NCBI GenBank assembly: GCA_050950645.1 | Contig: JBMNHZ010000002.1 | Coordinates: 1-64,000 of the forward strand | Reading direction: 5' to 3' | DNA: 64,000 nucleotides | Origin: BRH-c25 sp012519325 | GTDB lineage: Bacteria > Bacillota > Clostridia > Lutisporales > Lutisporaceae | In this document: one piece after another, positions 34,694 through 42,871 of the stretch | How positions within the stretch are numbered: the stretch's first letter is position 1 | How the letters are laid out: every line of letters begins with the position of its first letter | Notes under the pieces: generated by a model | Database searches by the model: none | Seen by the model: only the letters and a program-made list of their open reading frames with translations | Told to the model about the DNA's origin: nothing | Program-made: the position numbers and the translations under genes

Positions 34694-35665
34694 TTAAACC
34701 AGTTTTTTAATTCCTTTTATTATATCCCCGGAATTCGGAATCATATATTGCTCCAGTTTTGTAGAGAACGGAATCGGCGCATTTAACGCTCCCAGCCTGA
34801 CTACCGGTGCATCCAGCGAATCAAATATTTCTTCCGAAATCATTGCTGATATTTCTCCTGCATATCCGCCTCTCTTTATTTCTTCCGTTACCACAACCGC
34901 CTTGTTTGTCTTTCTTATTGAGTCAAAGATAGTTTTCTTGTCCAGTGGATATAGGGTTCTCGGATCCACAACCTCAACCTCCAGCCCTTCTTTTGCCAGC
35001 TCTTCTGCTGCTGCTAATGCTTCATGAACCATTTTGCCTGTTGCAATAACGGTGACATCCTTGCCTTCTCTTTTTATATCAGCGGCACCTAACGGAATCT
35101 TTTTCACTTCATCATCTACATCTCCAGATACACCATAAAGCATCTTATGCTCTATAAATGCTACCGGATTATCATCTTCTATAGAACTTAACATAAGCCC
35201 AAAGGCGTCCTGCGGGGTGGAGGGATATACCACCTTTAAACCCGGAACATGAGTGAGCCAGGCTTCAAGGGATTGGGAATGCTGGGCAGCAGCCTGGAAT
35301 CCGGCTCCGGCAGGAAGCCTGACAACCATCGGAACTGTTATTTTTCCTCCAAACATATATCTCATTTTGGCTGCCTGGTTAATAAGCTGATCCATTCCGA
35401 CTGTTACAAAATCTATGAACATCAATTCGGCTATTGGCCTGAGGCCTGTTGCTGCAGCGCCAACCGCGCATCCGACTATTGCACTCTCGGAAATAGGTGT
35501 GTCTCTGACTCTATCCTCACCAAATTCATCGTATAATGTGCCGGTTACTCCAAAGCACCCTCCGAATTTGCCTACATCCTCTCCCAGTATAAAGACATCG
35601 GGATCTTCCTTCATCTTGATCCTCATCGCATCTCTTATGGCTTCAGCATAAGTCATCCTTCTCAT
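34694..35665 (-). CDS. acoB: Acetoin/2-oxoacid dehydrogenase E1 beta subunit
   Basis: This 323-residue transketolase-type protein begins MRRMTYAEAIRDAMRIKMKE, with EDVGKFGGCFGVT, DTPISESAIVG, the PAGAGFQAAAQHSQSLEAWL segment and VVDPRTLYPLD near the C-terminus. It forms the alpha2beta2 E1 with the preceding gene, which it overlaps by four bases. With TPP it cleaves acetoin, or decarboxylates a 2-oxoacid, and acylates the E2 lipoyl group. A 94-bp gap with a GTGTCGCA/TGCGGCAC hairpin separates it from acoX. Confidence 0.93.
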   Translation of the reverse strand: MRRMTYAEAIRDAMRIKMKEDPDVFILGEDVGKFGGCFGVTGTLYDEFGEDRVRDTPISESAIVGCAVGAAATGLRPIAELMFIDFVTVGMDQLINQAAKMRYMFGGKITVPMVVRLPAGAGFQAAAQHSQSLEAWLTHVPGLKVVYPSTPQDAFGLMLSSIEDDNPVAFIEHKMLYGVSGDVDDEVKKIPLGAADIKREGKDVTVIATGKMVHEALAAAEELAKEGLEVEVVDPRTLYPLDKKTIFDSIRKTNKAVVVTEEIKRGGYAGEISAMISEEIFDSLDAPVVRLGALNAPIPFSTKLEQYMIPNSGDIIKGIKKLV

Positions 35666-36648
35666 ACCAGGTTTACCTCCTCTACTATATCGGTATAGAT
35701 ATCTTCAACAACAGAATCGATTGCCGGCTCCGGGCTGTTCTCCGCGAATTCTACTGCATCCAGTATTTCTCTCTTTATTTCTTCATTAATCTCATTTATT
35801 TCATCTACGGTTTGAATTTTATTTTCAACAATAAAGCTTTCCAGCCTTTTAATGGGGTCCTTTGCCAGCCATTCCTTTTGTTCTTCCTCAGGCTTGTATA
35901 TTGCAGGATCTCCTTCAAAGTGGCCCCTGTACCTGTAGGTCTTGCATTCTATCAGTGTAGGCCCCTGCATGGCTCTTGCCCTTTTTACGGCTTCATTTGC
36001 AGCTTCATAAACAGCAAAAACATCATTACCGTCAACTGTTACGCCGGGGATATTATATGCAACCGCTCTGTCCGAAATATCCTGAATTGCCTGATGCCTG
36101 CTTTGGCTCATAGAGATTCCGTACATATTGTTTTCACATATAAATACTACAGGAAGCTTCCAGATGCTTGCCAGGTTGAGGGACTCATGGAATGTCCCCT
36201 GGTTTGTGGAACCATCTCCGAAGAAACAAGCGCAAACCTGGCCCGTACCTTTGTATTTTGCCGATAAACCCGCACCTACTGCAATATTCTGTCCGGCGCC
36301 GACTATGCCATTTGCACCCAATATGCCTCTTGTGGCATCCGCTATATGCATTGAGCCGCCTTTACCTTTACAGTAGCCCGTCGCTTTCCCGAAGAGTTCT
36401 GCCATCATGTACTTTAAATCCCCGCCTTTAGCGATTATATGCCCATGGCCCCGGTGAGTACTGGTTATGTAATCATTTGTATTCAGATTTGCAGTTACAC
36501 CGGTTGCCACAGCTTCCTCTCCGATATACAAATGAACAAAACCCGGGATTTTTCCTTCAGCAAAGAGATTCATTGCTTTTTCTTCAAACTTTCTAATCCT
36601 TAGCATTGTTTTATACATGTCAATAATTCTGCTGTTTTCAAGATTCAA
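35662..36648 (-). CDS. acoA: Acetoin/2-oxoacid dehydrogenase E1 alpha subunit
   Basis: The 328-residue TPP enzyme subunit has the TPP/Mg motif FFGDGSTNQGTFHESLNLAS (~142-161) followed by ENNMYGIS, HRGHGHIIAKG around 65-75, and TYRYRGHFEGDP (phosphorylation-loop region). PdhA and AcoA cannot be parted by motif alone; the AcoX gene and the missing E3 favour the acetoin complex. It heads the four-gene dehydrogenase set and lies 15 bp after the Lin0512-family gene. Confidence 0.92.
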   Translation of the reverse strand: MNLENSRIIDMYKTMLRIRKFEEKAMNLFAEGKIPGFVHLYIGEEAVATGVTANLNTNDYITSTHRGHGHIIAKGGDLKYMMAELFGKATGYCKGKGGSMHIADATRGILGANGIVGAGQNIAVGAGLSAKYKGTGQVCACFFGDGSTNQGTFHESLNLASIWKLPVVFICENNMYGISMSQSRHQAIQDISDRAVAYNIPGVTVDGNDVFAVYEAANEAVKRARAMQGPTLIECKTYRYRGHFEGDPAIYKPEEEQKEWLAKDPIKRLESFIVENKIQTVDEINEINEEIKREILDAVEFAENSPEPAIDSVVEDIYTDIVEEVNLV

Positions 36649-36663
36649 TTCAAACCCTCCCTA

Positions 36664-37023
36664 TCAGTTATTAATGGTTACTTCTACACAAGCAAGGGCT
36701 GCCTCAATGCTGTCATCATTATCTCCGAATTCGGATATAAGTAATCCGGGTACCTTAAGGCCTCCGCTTACTGCTCTGACAAGTTTTTTTCCTACCGGTA
36801 AGCATTTTTTGATTCTCTCCTCATCAATTTGCTCCGGTTTTGTTACTGCCAAGGTTACAGTTACGACTATATCCTCCTGCAGGTTTTTCAAATCGAGTAT
36901 TTCCTTCAGGCCGCACAAGCAGCTCCTGGATATAGCATCATTAACTGCCTTTTCTGCTGCCCTGTTGACATCCTGTCCATGGAAATCCATTCCCATTCCA
37001 AATTCAATTATGAATCTTTTAAT
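36664..37023 (-). CDS. Lin0512-family protein with probable ATT start codon
   Basis: The conserved family start KRFIIEFGMGMDFHGQDV is preceded in frame by ATT (complement of 37021-37023), with AAGGAG (complement of 37032-37037) eight bases before it. No ATG, GTG or TTG fits in frame at this site; the next upstream starts give an AT-rich, unrelated 33-residue extension to 37122. The protein is then 119 residues. Lin0512 proteins are small, with SRSCLCGL cysteines and unknown function. The gene is first in the aco operon, so it may be an accessory factor for that complex. Confidence 0.7.
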   Translation of the reverse strand: MKRFIIEFGMGMDFHGQDVNRAAEKAVNDAISRSCLCGLKEILDLKNLQEDIVVTVTLAVTKPEQIDEERIKKCLPVGKKLVRAVSGGLKVPGLLISEFGDNDDSIEAALACVEVTINN

Positions 37024-37216
37024 ACCACCATCTCCTTGTACATTTTTATTAGTAAATATATGTACAAATATTGTGCATATGCCAGCTTCTGTTATAATTT
37101 TTAATTTTCTTTTAAGGAGCAATATTCATCTTTTTCATAATTATGGTTTTCCGGTTGTGGTGGAATGAAGTAAAAAGTTGTGGTAGAATATGTCACTAGG
37201 AAAGGGGGACGGTTGC

Positions 37217-38077
37217 ATGAATGAAAACAATTACAGCCAAATTGTAAATCAAGCGATTAACTATATTCACTTTAATGTAGATAAGAGCATTACGGCTGAA
37301 GATATAGCAAACCACTGCTGCTTTTCGAAATACTATTTCAACCGGATATTTAGATCTATTGTTAATGAAAGCGTATACTCGTTCATAAAAAGGATGAAGT
37401 TGGAGAATGCTGCTTTTAAACTCAGGACAAACAAAAGGAAGGCAATTACCGAAATAGCTCTTGAGGCCGGTTACAGCCCATCGAATTTTGCTGTTGCCTT
37501 TAAGGAGTATTTTGGTATCAGTGCCTCAGATTTTCGCAAAAACAGCACTATTACCCCCAAAGACACTTATAAGGCTACTGTGGAGCATATTTCCAGGATG
37601 GAAAAGCAAGAGGATTTTTTCGATCAAATAGCTTCAAAGATAACAATAAGGCAGCTGCTTCCAATGCTGCTCGAATATGAAAGGTTTATAGGCAATTATT
37701 ATGATCTGGCCAAAGCATGGGGTGATTTTTGCAGTTATGCCGAGAAGCGGCATCTTATTAAGGAGGGTACATTATTCATAGGGATATCCTACGATGATCC
37801 ACTTGTAACAGATGAGAACAATTGCATGTATGATATGTGCGTTACTGTAGATGCTGCAAAAGGGACCAACGTGCATAAGCTGGAGTCGGGGCTGTATGCC
37901 TGTTATGATTTTTATGACCGGCTGGAGAATCTGAACAAGGCTTTCAACGAGATATTTTCCTTATGGCTTCCATACAGTAATTTTAACATAGATAACAGAC
38001 TTCCCCTGGAAGTATACAAGTCTCCCCTTGATGAAGAAGGAAGAATGCACATAGATATATGCATACCGGTTGTATAA
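37217..38077 (+). CDS. AraC-family regulator with GyrI-like ligand domain
   Basis: The start is ATG 37217 (MNENNYSQIVNQ) after AAAGGGGGAC. The ~286 residues have an N-terminal AraC double helix-turn-helix (ITAEDIANHCCFSKYYFNRIF, about 28-48, and ITEIALEAGYSPSNFAVAFKEYFG, ~75-98). A C-terminal GyrI/effector-binding fold follows (LESGLYACYDFYDRLENLNKAFNEIF). This is the Rob/MmsR-like layout found in regulators of drug efflux. A MATE pump follows 73 bp downstream in the same direction and is the likely target. Confidence 0.9.
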   Translation: MNENNYSQIVNQAINYIHFNVDKSITAEDIANHCCFSKYYFNRIFRSIVNESVYSFIKRMKLENAAFKLRTNKRKAITEIALEAGYSPSNFAVAFKEYFGISASDFRKNSTITPKDTYKATVEHISRMEKQEDFFDQIASKITIRQLLPMLLEYERFIGNYYDLAKAWGDFCSYAEKRHLIKEGTLFIGISYDDPLVTDENNCMYDMCVTVDAAKGTNVHKLESGLYACYDFYDRLENLNKAFNEIFSLWLPYSNFNIDNRLPLEVYKSPLDEEGRMHIDICIPVV

Positions 38078-38150
38078 CAGCACAAATTCAGAAGTTTTTA
38101 ATTTAATATGTGTGTAGAATGGAAATGCAAAAAAGAAAGGGGAGTTTTAA

Positions 38151-39509
38151 ATGAATGCAAATATCAATAAATCCAATCTTTTAAAAACCTTTTTGCAGTA
38201 TTCCGTTCCATGCATATTAGCCATGCTTCTTACATCATTCATAACAGTGGTTGACGGAATGTTTATCGGATGGAAGTTGGGCGGAAAGGGGCTGGCAGCT
38301 GTTAACCTCACTATTCCGGTGCTTTACCTGTTGTTTGGCATTACTATTATGGTGGGTGTAGGGGGTTTGACTCTTGCAATGCACAGTTTGGGAGGCGGGA
38401 ATAAACCTCAGGCGGACAAGCGGTTCACCTTTACAATTGTGCTGAATGCCGCGGTAAACTTAATTGCATCAGTTGTACTAATTGTTTTCAGGGATGAGGT
38501 AATCGGATTCCTTAATGTCGGAGAGAAGCTTCTGCCTTATGTCAGTGACTATTTAGGCATAATGTCGTATTTCTATATTTTCATTATGATGAACATAACC
38601 GTGATGATGTTTATAAGAGGTGAGGGAAAACCGCAGCTCTCACTGGTATTCAGTATTATAGCAAACACTTTGAATATTGTCTTAGACTATTTATTTATAA
38701 TGAGGCTTGATTACGGCATGAAAGGGGCTGCACTGGCAACGGGCATCTCTGTAATCGTTGCATTTGTGTCGGGCATGATTTACTTTGCCGGAGGAAAGTC
38801 TGTTTTCAAGTACTGCAGAATAACCTTCGACATTGAGGATTTCAAAAGCATTATCTTCAATGGTTCTTCAGAGTTTGTAGGTCAGATATCCATATCAATC
38901 ACAACATACCTGTTCAATCTGGTAATCATACGCAGCATAGGGGTTAATGGAGTGGCTGCGTATACAATAGTAGGGTATATATCCCTCCTTCAATACATGG
39001 TGATTACCGGGATAATGCAGGGAATACATCCACTTATCAGCTACAGCTTCGGTGCTAAGGACAGAGAAAACATATTCCGCATTCTGGCCATCGGAATCAA
39101 AGCAGTATTGCTTGTAGGTGCAGTTGCGTTTGTATTATCCTTCGGAGCAACGGAAGAAATAGTAAGAGTATTTTCTCATGAAAATACTGAGCTTATGAAG
39201 ATTGCAAACTATGGTATAAAAATATATTCTGTTGCATTCTTCATAAACGGTTTTAATATGGTTGCTTCAGCCTACTTTACATCCTTGGGTGATGCAAAAA
39301 CCTCCATGCTGATATCTGCTCTCAGGAGCCTGATATTAATAAATATACTGATTTTTATTCTGCCTGTTTTTTTAGGAGAAACAGGTATATGGCTTACAAC
39401 ACCTTTGACTGAAGCAATCACTTTTATTGTTTCTTATGCCTTCATCAGAAAATCACGGGCAAGGTTATTCATTGCTGATAATTACGGGCCTAACACAACA
39501 GAAGCTTAA
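38151..39509 (+). CDS. MATE-family multidrug efflux transporter
   Basis: The 452 residues form twelve hydrophobic segments in two MatE halves. N-terminal landmarks are FITVVDGMFIGWKLGGKGLAA (~28-48) and GVGGLTLAMHSLGGGN; the second half has GITVMMFIRGEGKPQ-type turns and MQGIHPLISYSFGAK. The site is AAAGAAAGGGGAG. The pump would expel cationic compounds with Na+ or H+ exchange. It sits behind an AraC regulator that has its own ligand domain, suggesting induction by a drug-like ligand. Confidence 0.93.
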   Translation: MNANINKSNLLKTFLQYSVPCILAMLLTSFITVVDGMFIGWKLGGKGLAAVNLTIPVLYLLFGITIMVGVGGLTLAMHSLGGGNKPQADKRFTFTIVLNAAVNLIASVVLIVFRDEVIGFLNVGEKLLPYVSDYLGIMSYFYIFIMMNITVMMFIRGEGKPQLSLVFSIIANTLNIVLDYLFIMRLDYGMKGAALATGISVIVAFVSGMIYFAGGKSVFKYCRITFDIEDFKSIIFNGSSEFVGQISISITTYLFNLVIIRSIGVNGVAAYTIVGYISLLQYMVITGIMQGIHPLISYSFGAKDRENIFRILAIGIKAVLLVGAVAFVLSFGATEEIVRVFSHENTELMKIANYGIKIYSVAFFINGFNMVASAYFTSLGDAKTSMLISALRSLILINILIFILPVFLGETGIWLTTPLTEAITFIVSYAFIRKSRARLFIADNYGPNTTEA

Positions 39510-39584
39510 TCTATACTGCAGGAGTATTGAAAGACATGTAACTAAGAAATTGAATACTCATGGAGGAATATTGGTAAAGAATAG

Positions 39585-39606
39585 CGTATAGTTATTTAAC
39601 TATACG
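39585..39606 (+). terminator. Hairpin after the MATE gene, possible terminator
   Basis: CGTATAGTTA (39585-39594) pairs with TAACTATACG (39597-39606), a perfect 10-bp stem; TTATTTTTG follows. The near-perfect palindrome just before the WYL regulator could also be an operator. Confidence 0.55.
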
Positions 39607-39668
39607 TTATTTTTGTCGTATTGGAAATTATAATTTCCTATACAATGGAGATGCAAGGCGGTGATAAA

Positions 39669-40610
39669 TTGAAGCTGGACAGGCTGGTTTCCATTATTGT
39701 GCTTCTTCTCAGGAAGGAAAGGGTACAGGCCAGGGAGCTTGCAGAGATATTCGAGGTATCTGTGAGAACCATCCTGAGAGACATAGAGGCAATAAACCTT
39801 GCAGGAATACCTATAGTCACTTACCAGGGAGCAAATGGAGGAATAGGTATTGCCGAAGGCTACCGCCTTGATAAAAGCGTGCTTACGGAGAATGACATGT
39901 CCACCATTATATCCGCATTAAGGGGTATTGCAGGAACAATGCCTGACAGTAAGCATGAGGTACTGATGGAAAAGCTCCGGAACGCTTTGCCGTCATCACA
40001 GCTTGAGGCTCTGGATGCTAAGGTACAGCAGCTTATTATTGATTTATCCCCCTGGGGTACTAATAGGCTGTTGAAGCATAGTGTTTCATGCATAAGAAGG
40101 GCAATAGAAAACCACAATGAAATAGAGTTCATATATATCGATTCATCAGGCAAGAGGACAAACCGCAGAGTTGAGCCTTATTCCCTGGTGCTGAAGGGGC
40201 AGAAATGGTATCTGTATGCCTGGTGCCTCATGAGACAGGATTTCAGACTTTTCAAGCTCTCCAGAATGAGGGAGCTTGAAGTGACGGCAACAGTCTACCA
40301 GCCGAGAGAGGTTTCCATGGGGAGACTTGATTTGGAGGATCCCTGGAGTACACCTGAAAACACGATTTGCCTCAGACTGGTGTTTGAAAAAGAATTGGAA
40401 AGCATTGTTACGGACTGGTTCGGGGACAGCATCGAAAAGCTGGAAGACGGGAGACTGCTGGCAAATGTCGTTCTGCCTGAAAACAATTGGCTGTATGGAT
40501 TTATCCTGAGCTTCGGCACGGGAGTAGAGGTTATAGAGCCTCTTCATATACGAAAATTACTCGCAGAAATATCAAGACAGATATATGAAAAATACTCTAT
40601 GGAAACATGA
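39669..40610 (+). CDS. WYL-domain transcriptional regulator (YafY family)
   Basis: The start is TTG 39669 (MKLDRLVSIIVLLL) after AAGGCGGTGA. The ~313 residues hold an N-terminal HTH_11 (VQARELAEIFEVSVRTILRDIEAIN, ~18-42), a linker with GGIGIAEGY, and the WYL domain (IEFIYIDSSGKRTNRRVEPYSLVLKGQKWYLYAWC, about 156-190). A C-terminal WCX region follows. WYL domains sense nucleic-acid or nucleotide ligands or small molecules. It is followed 58 bp later by GyrI-like ligand-binding proteins, a frequent pairing in Clostridia. Confidence 0.93.
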   Translation: MKLDRLVSIIVLLLRKERVQARELAEIFEVSVRTILRDIEAINLAGIPIVTYQGANGGIGIAEGYRLDKSVLTENDMSTIISALRGIAGTMPDSKHEVLMEKLRNALPSSQLEALDAKVQQLIIDLSPWGTNRLLKHSVSCIRRAIENHNEIEFIYIDSSGKRTNRRVEPYSLVLKGQKWYLYAWCLMRQDFRLFKLSRMRELEVTATVYQPREVSMGRLDLEDPWSTPENTICLRLVFEKELESIVTDWFGDSIEKLEDGRLLANVVLPENNWLYGFILSFGTGVEVIEPLHIRKLLAEISRQIYEKYSMET

Positions 40611-40668
40611 CATACAGGTGTCATGTATGCGGTGTTATAATCAAGAAAAAGTCAAGGAGGAAATAAAA

Positions 40669-41127
40669 ATGGATTATAACATCGAGTTGAAAGAACAAGG
40701 GCTTCAGCCCGTATTGTCCATCAGAAAAACAACATCTATAGGAAATCTTCCCCAGGAGATAGGAAAGGCATACGGAGGCATTATGCAGTATCTGCAAGAG
40801 CTGGGGGAACAGCCGGCGGAAGCGCCGTATACGGCATATTATAACCTGGATATGGAGCATCTGGATGTGGAGATGGGTTTTCCTGTCTCAAAACAGCTTG
40901 CAGGAAAGGGAGAAATCAAAGCAGGTTCGATTCCGGCAGGAAAATATGTGGAATGCATGTACAAGGGGCCTTATGCGGAAATGGTGCCGGTATATGAAGC
41001 AATGAGCAAATGGATAGCTGAAAAGGGCTTGGAAGCTACGGGAATATCCTATGAGATATATTACAACTCTCCAGACGAGGTACCTGAAAGTGAGCTTCTG
41101 ACAAAGATATTGATGCCTGTAAAATAG
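40669..41127 (+). CDS. GyrI-like (AraC effector-binding) small-molecule-binding protein
   Basis: ATG 40669 follows AAGGAGG. The ~152-residue protein is a stand-alone SOUL/GyrI fold: ELKEQGLQPVLSIRKTTSIG, then GEIKAGSIPAGKYVECMYKGPYAEMVPVYEAM and YEIYYNSPDEVPESELLTKI. These are the two halves of the duplicated fold with the ligand-coordinating Glu/Tyr near the end. Members bind cationic drugs or hydrolyse small cyclopropane compounds. It probably belongs to one transcript with the WYL regulator and the next two genes. Confidence 0.85.
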   Translation: MDYNIELKEQGLQPVLSIRKTTSIGNLPQEIGKAYGGIMQYLQELGEQPAEAPYTAYYNLDMEHLDVEMGFPVSKQLAGKGEIKAGSIPAGKYVECMYKGPYAEMVPVYEAMSKWIAEKGLEATGISYEIYYNSPDEVPESELLTKILMPVK

Positions 41128-41192
41128 AGAATGAGACACGAAGTTTCAGAAGGGGCATTGGAGCTATGGATATTCAGATAGGAGGTGCTGTT

Positions 41193-41816
41193 ATGAAGTA
41201 CGAGTGGAAAAAACAGGATAAGAGTCTTTATTTGCCTAAGAATCAGCCGGAAATTGTGATGGTGCCTCCCATGAGGTTTTTCATGCTTGATGGCAGGGGT
41301 AACCCGAATAATGAGGATTTTGCCGAGGCAGTAGGAGTATTGTATTCTCTTGCCTATGCAGTGAAGATGATGCCCAAGAAGGGTGTGACCCCGGAAGGGT
41401 ACTATGAGTATTCTGTCTTCCCCCTGGAAGGGGTCTGGGATCTGGCTCCTGAGGCAAGGGAGCTGGAGGTATTGGACAAGGACAGCCTGATATACACCAT
41501 AATGATAAGGCAGCCCGACTTTGTTACGGAAGAGGTTGCACAGCGGGCTGCAGAAGCTGCGGCAAAAAAGACAAAGCATCCGCTGCTGTCAAAAGTCAGT
41601 TTCGGCTGTATTGAAGAGGGGTTGTGCGTACAGATGATGCACATAGGCCCCTATGACAGTGAGCCGGCTTCCTTTGCCGTAATGGAGGAATTCTGCAGGG
41701 CCAATAACCTGAATAGAATATCTAAGGTTCACAGGGAAATATATATTTCCGATGTGCGGAAGACTCCCGCAGAAAAGCTAAAAACAGTTCTACGGTTTAA
41801 AGTGGAGAGAATCTGA
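41193..41816 (+). CDS. GyrI-like small-molecule-binding domain protein (larger form)
   Basis: ATG 41193 (MKYEWKKQDKSLYLP) follows AGGAGG. The ~207-residue protein matches the longer GyrI-like family: MVPPMRFFMLDGRGNPNNEDFAEAVGVLYSLAYAVKMM, LEGVWDL and CVQMMHIGPYDSEPASF, ending HREIYISDVRKTPAEKLKTVLRF. It follows another GyrI-like gene by 65 bp. Role by analogy is binding or sequestering toxic organic compounds; no catalytic evidence is visible. Confidence 0.85.
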   Translation: MKYEWKKQDKSLYLPKNQPEIVMVPPMRFFMLDGRGNPNNEDFAEAVGVLYSLAYAVKMMPKKGVTPEGYYEYSVFPLEGVWDLAPEARELEVLDKDSLIYTIMIRQPDFVTEEVAQRAAEAAAKKTKHPLLSKVSFGCIEEGLCVQMMHIGPYDSEPASFAVMEEFCRANNLNRISKVHREIYISDVRKTPAEKLKTVLRFKVERI

Positions 41817-41877
41817 GGCAGCTTAACAAGCTACAGGGAGGGTTGCTCTCGTCATTCTGTAAATAGGAGGCTGTTAT

Positions 41878-42321
41878 ATGTCAGAAAATGATCTCATACT
41901 GGACGGAAGCTATATGCCTGAATATGATGAAATAGTTAAATACATTAATCTGCCTGCACGGGATTTATGGAGGCAGATGGATGTTTTTATCCAGCAGAAG
42001 TATAAATCCTTACCTAAGATAATGTACAGCGCATGCTCCGGAAAACCCGGATGGAATGTAAAATATCAGAAATCCGGAAAGTCGATATGTACTTTGTATC
42101 CGGAGAAGGACGGTTTTGTTGCCTTGGTTGTCGTCAATCTTGACCTTTTACCTTTAATTGAAGCCTTGTCTGAAGAATTTACTGAAGAGACTCTTAAAAC
42201 TATAAGAACGGCAAAGCCATTTAACGGGACCAAGTGGTTGATGCTTCAAGTAAAGAATGATTTGCAGCTTGAAGATGTCAAGCGGCTAATTTCACTGAAG
42301 CAGGAGGCTATTGCAAAGTAG
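41878..42321 (+). CDS. DUF3788-family protein
   Basis: The 147-residue protein (site AGGAGG, 42 bp gap after a short non-coding stretch) contains YSACSGKPGWNVKYQKSGKSICTLYPEKDGFVALVVV, the DUF3788 core, and ends with KPFNGTKWLMLQVKNDLQLEDVKRLI. The family is often found with GyrI-like and WYL genes and has no assigned activity. Last gene of this group; a strong terminator follows. Confidence 0.85.
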   Translation: MSENDLILDGSYMPEYDEIVKYINLPARDLWRQMDVFIQQKYKSLPKIMYSACSGKPGWNVKYQKSGKSICTLYPEKDGFVALVVVNLDLLPLIEALSEEFTEETLKTIRTAKPFNGTKWLMLQVKNDLQLEDVKRLISLKQEAIAK

Positions 42322-42324
42322 GCA

Positions 42325-42355
42325 GTGAGGCTGATGACTATGTCATCAGCCTCAC
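42325..42355. terminator. Strong hairpin between the DUF3788 gene and the glycine operon end
   Basis: GTGAGGCTGATGAC (42325-42338) pairs perfectly with GTCATCAGCCTCAC (42342-42355) over a 3-base loop. It separates convergent transcription units. Confidence 0.8.
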
Positions 42356-42374
42356 TAGCTCATATTTTGGCATC

Positions 42375-42866
42375 CTAGAAGTCGGTTTTCACAGGCTTTC
42401 CATTTTCGTTCAAGGTAATCCGGGTAATTTTTGAAAGCTGCGGAACATCATCAATCTTTACACATTCAATAAGCTGATACACCTTTGATGTGTCACCGTT
42501 CTGTTTATATACATCTCCCAACAGCTTAAGCACCGAATAAGGATGGTCGGGATCCTTGAGAGCAATGAAGGAGGCTCCCTGCTTTAGCATGGCATCCTTA
42601 ACCAGCTTACCGTAATCAATGCCTGCAAGGTCCGGAATCAGATAGTAGTCTGCTTCATCCCCAAAATCCTCAAAGCCCTTTACCTGTTTTATTTTGAAAT
42701 TGCTCTTTGCTATTGCACTTACAGTTGCAAAAAGAGGCAGGATTCCAAAGCCCTTGTGCCCGGAAATTATGATTGAGTCCTTTCTCATTACGGCCTCTTC
42801 AATGTAATTCCCTTGGGCTTCTGTCATGAACTTTGAGTCAACCAGCTTTTTTATAAATGGATTCAT
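42375..42866 (-). CDS. Degenerate P-loop/CpaF-like protein at the end of the glycine operon
   Basis: ATG 42864-42866 follows AAGGAGTGAT, giving 163 residues from MNPFIKKLVDSK. I do not recognise a described function. The order of elements echoes CpaF/VirB11-type ATPases: a helical lead, SIIISGHKGFGILPLF in the Walker A position (but lacking GKT/S), then VKGFEDFGDEADYYLI in the place of the Asp-box, and SFIALKDPDHPYSVLKLL. It would therefore not hydrolyse ATP. It overlaps no gene but directly follows gcvPB, so it is probably co-regulated by glycine. Confidence 0.55.
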   Translation of the reverse strand: MNPFIKKLVDSKFMTEAQGNYIEEAVMRKDSIIISGHKGFGILPLFATVSAIAKSNFKIKQVKGFEDFGDEADYYLIPDLAGIDYGKLVKDAMLKQGASFIALKDPDHPYSVLKLLGDVYKQNGDTSKVYQLIECVKIDDVPQLSKITRITLNENGKPVKTDF

Positions 42867-42871
42867 ATAAA

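Noticed and set aside
32345..36648. Cluster as housekeeping pyruvate dehydrogenase
   Set aside because: The AcoX gene between E1 beta and E2 and the absence of E3 favour the acetoin type, although E1/E2 sequences alone cannot exclude other 2-oxoacids.
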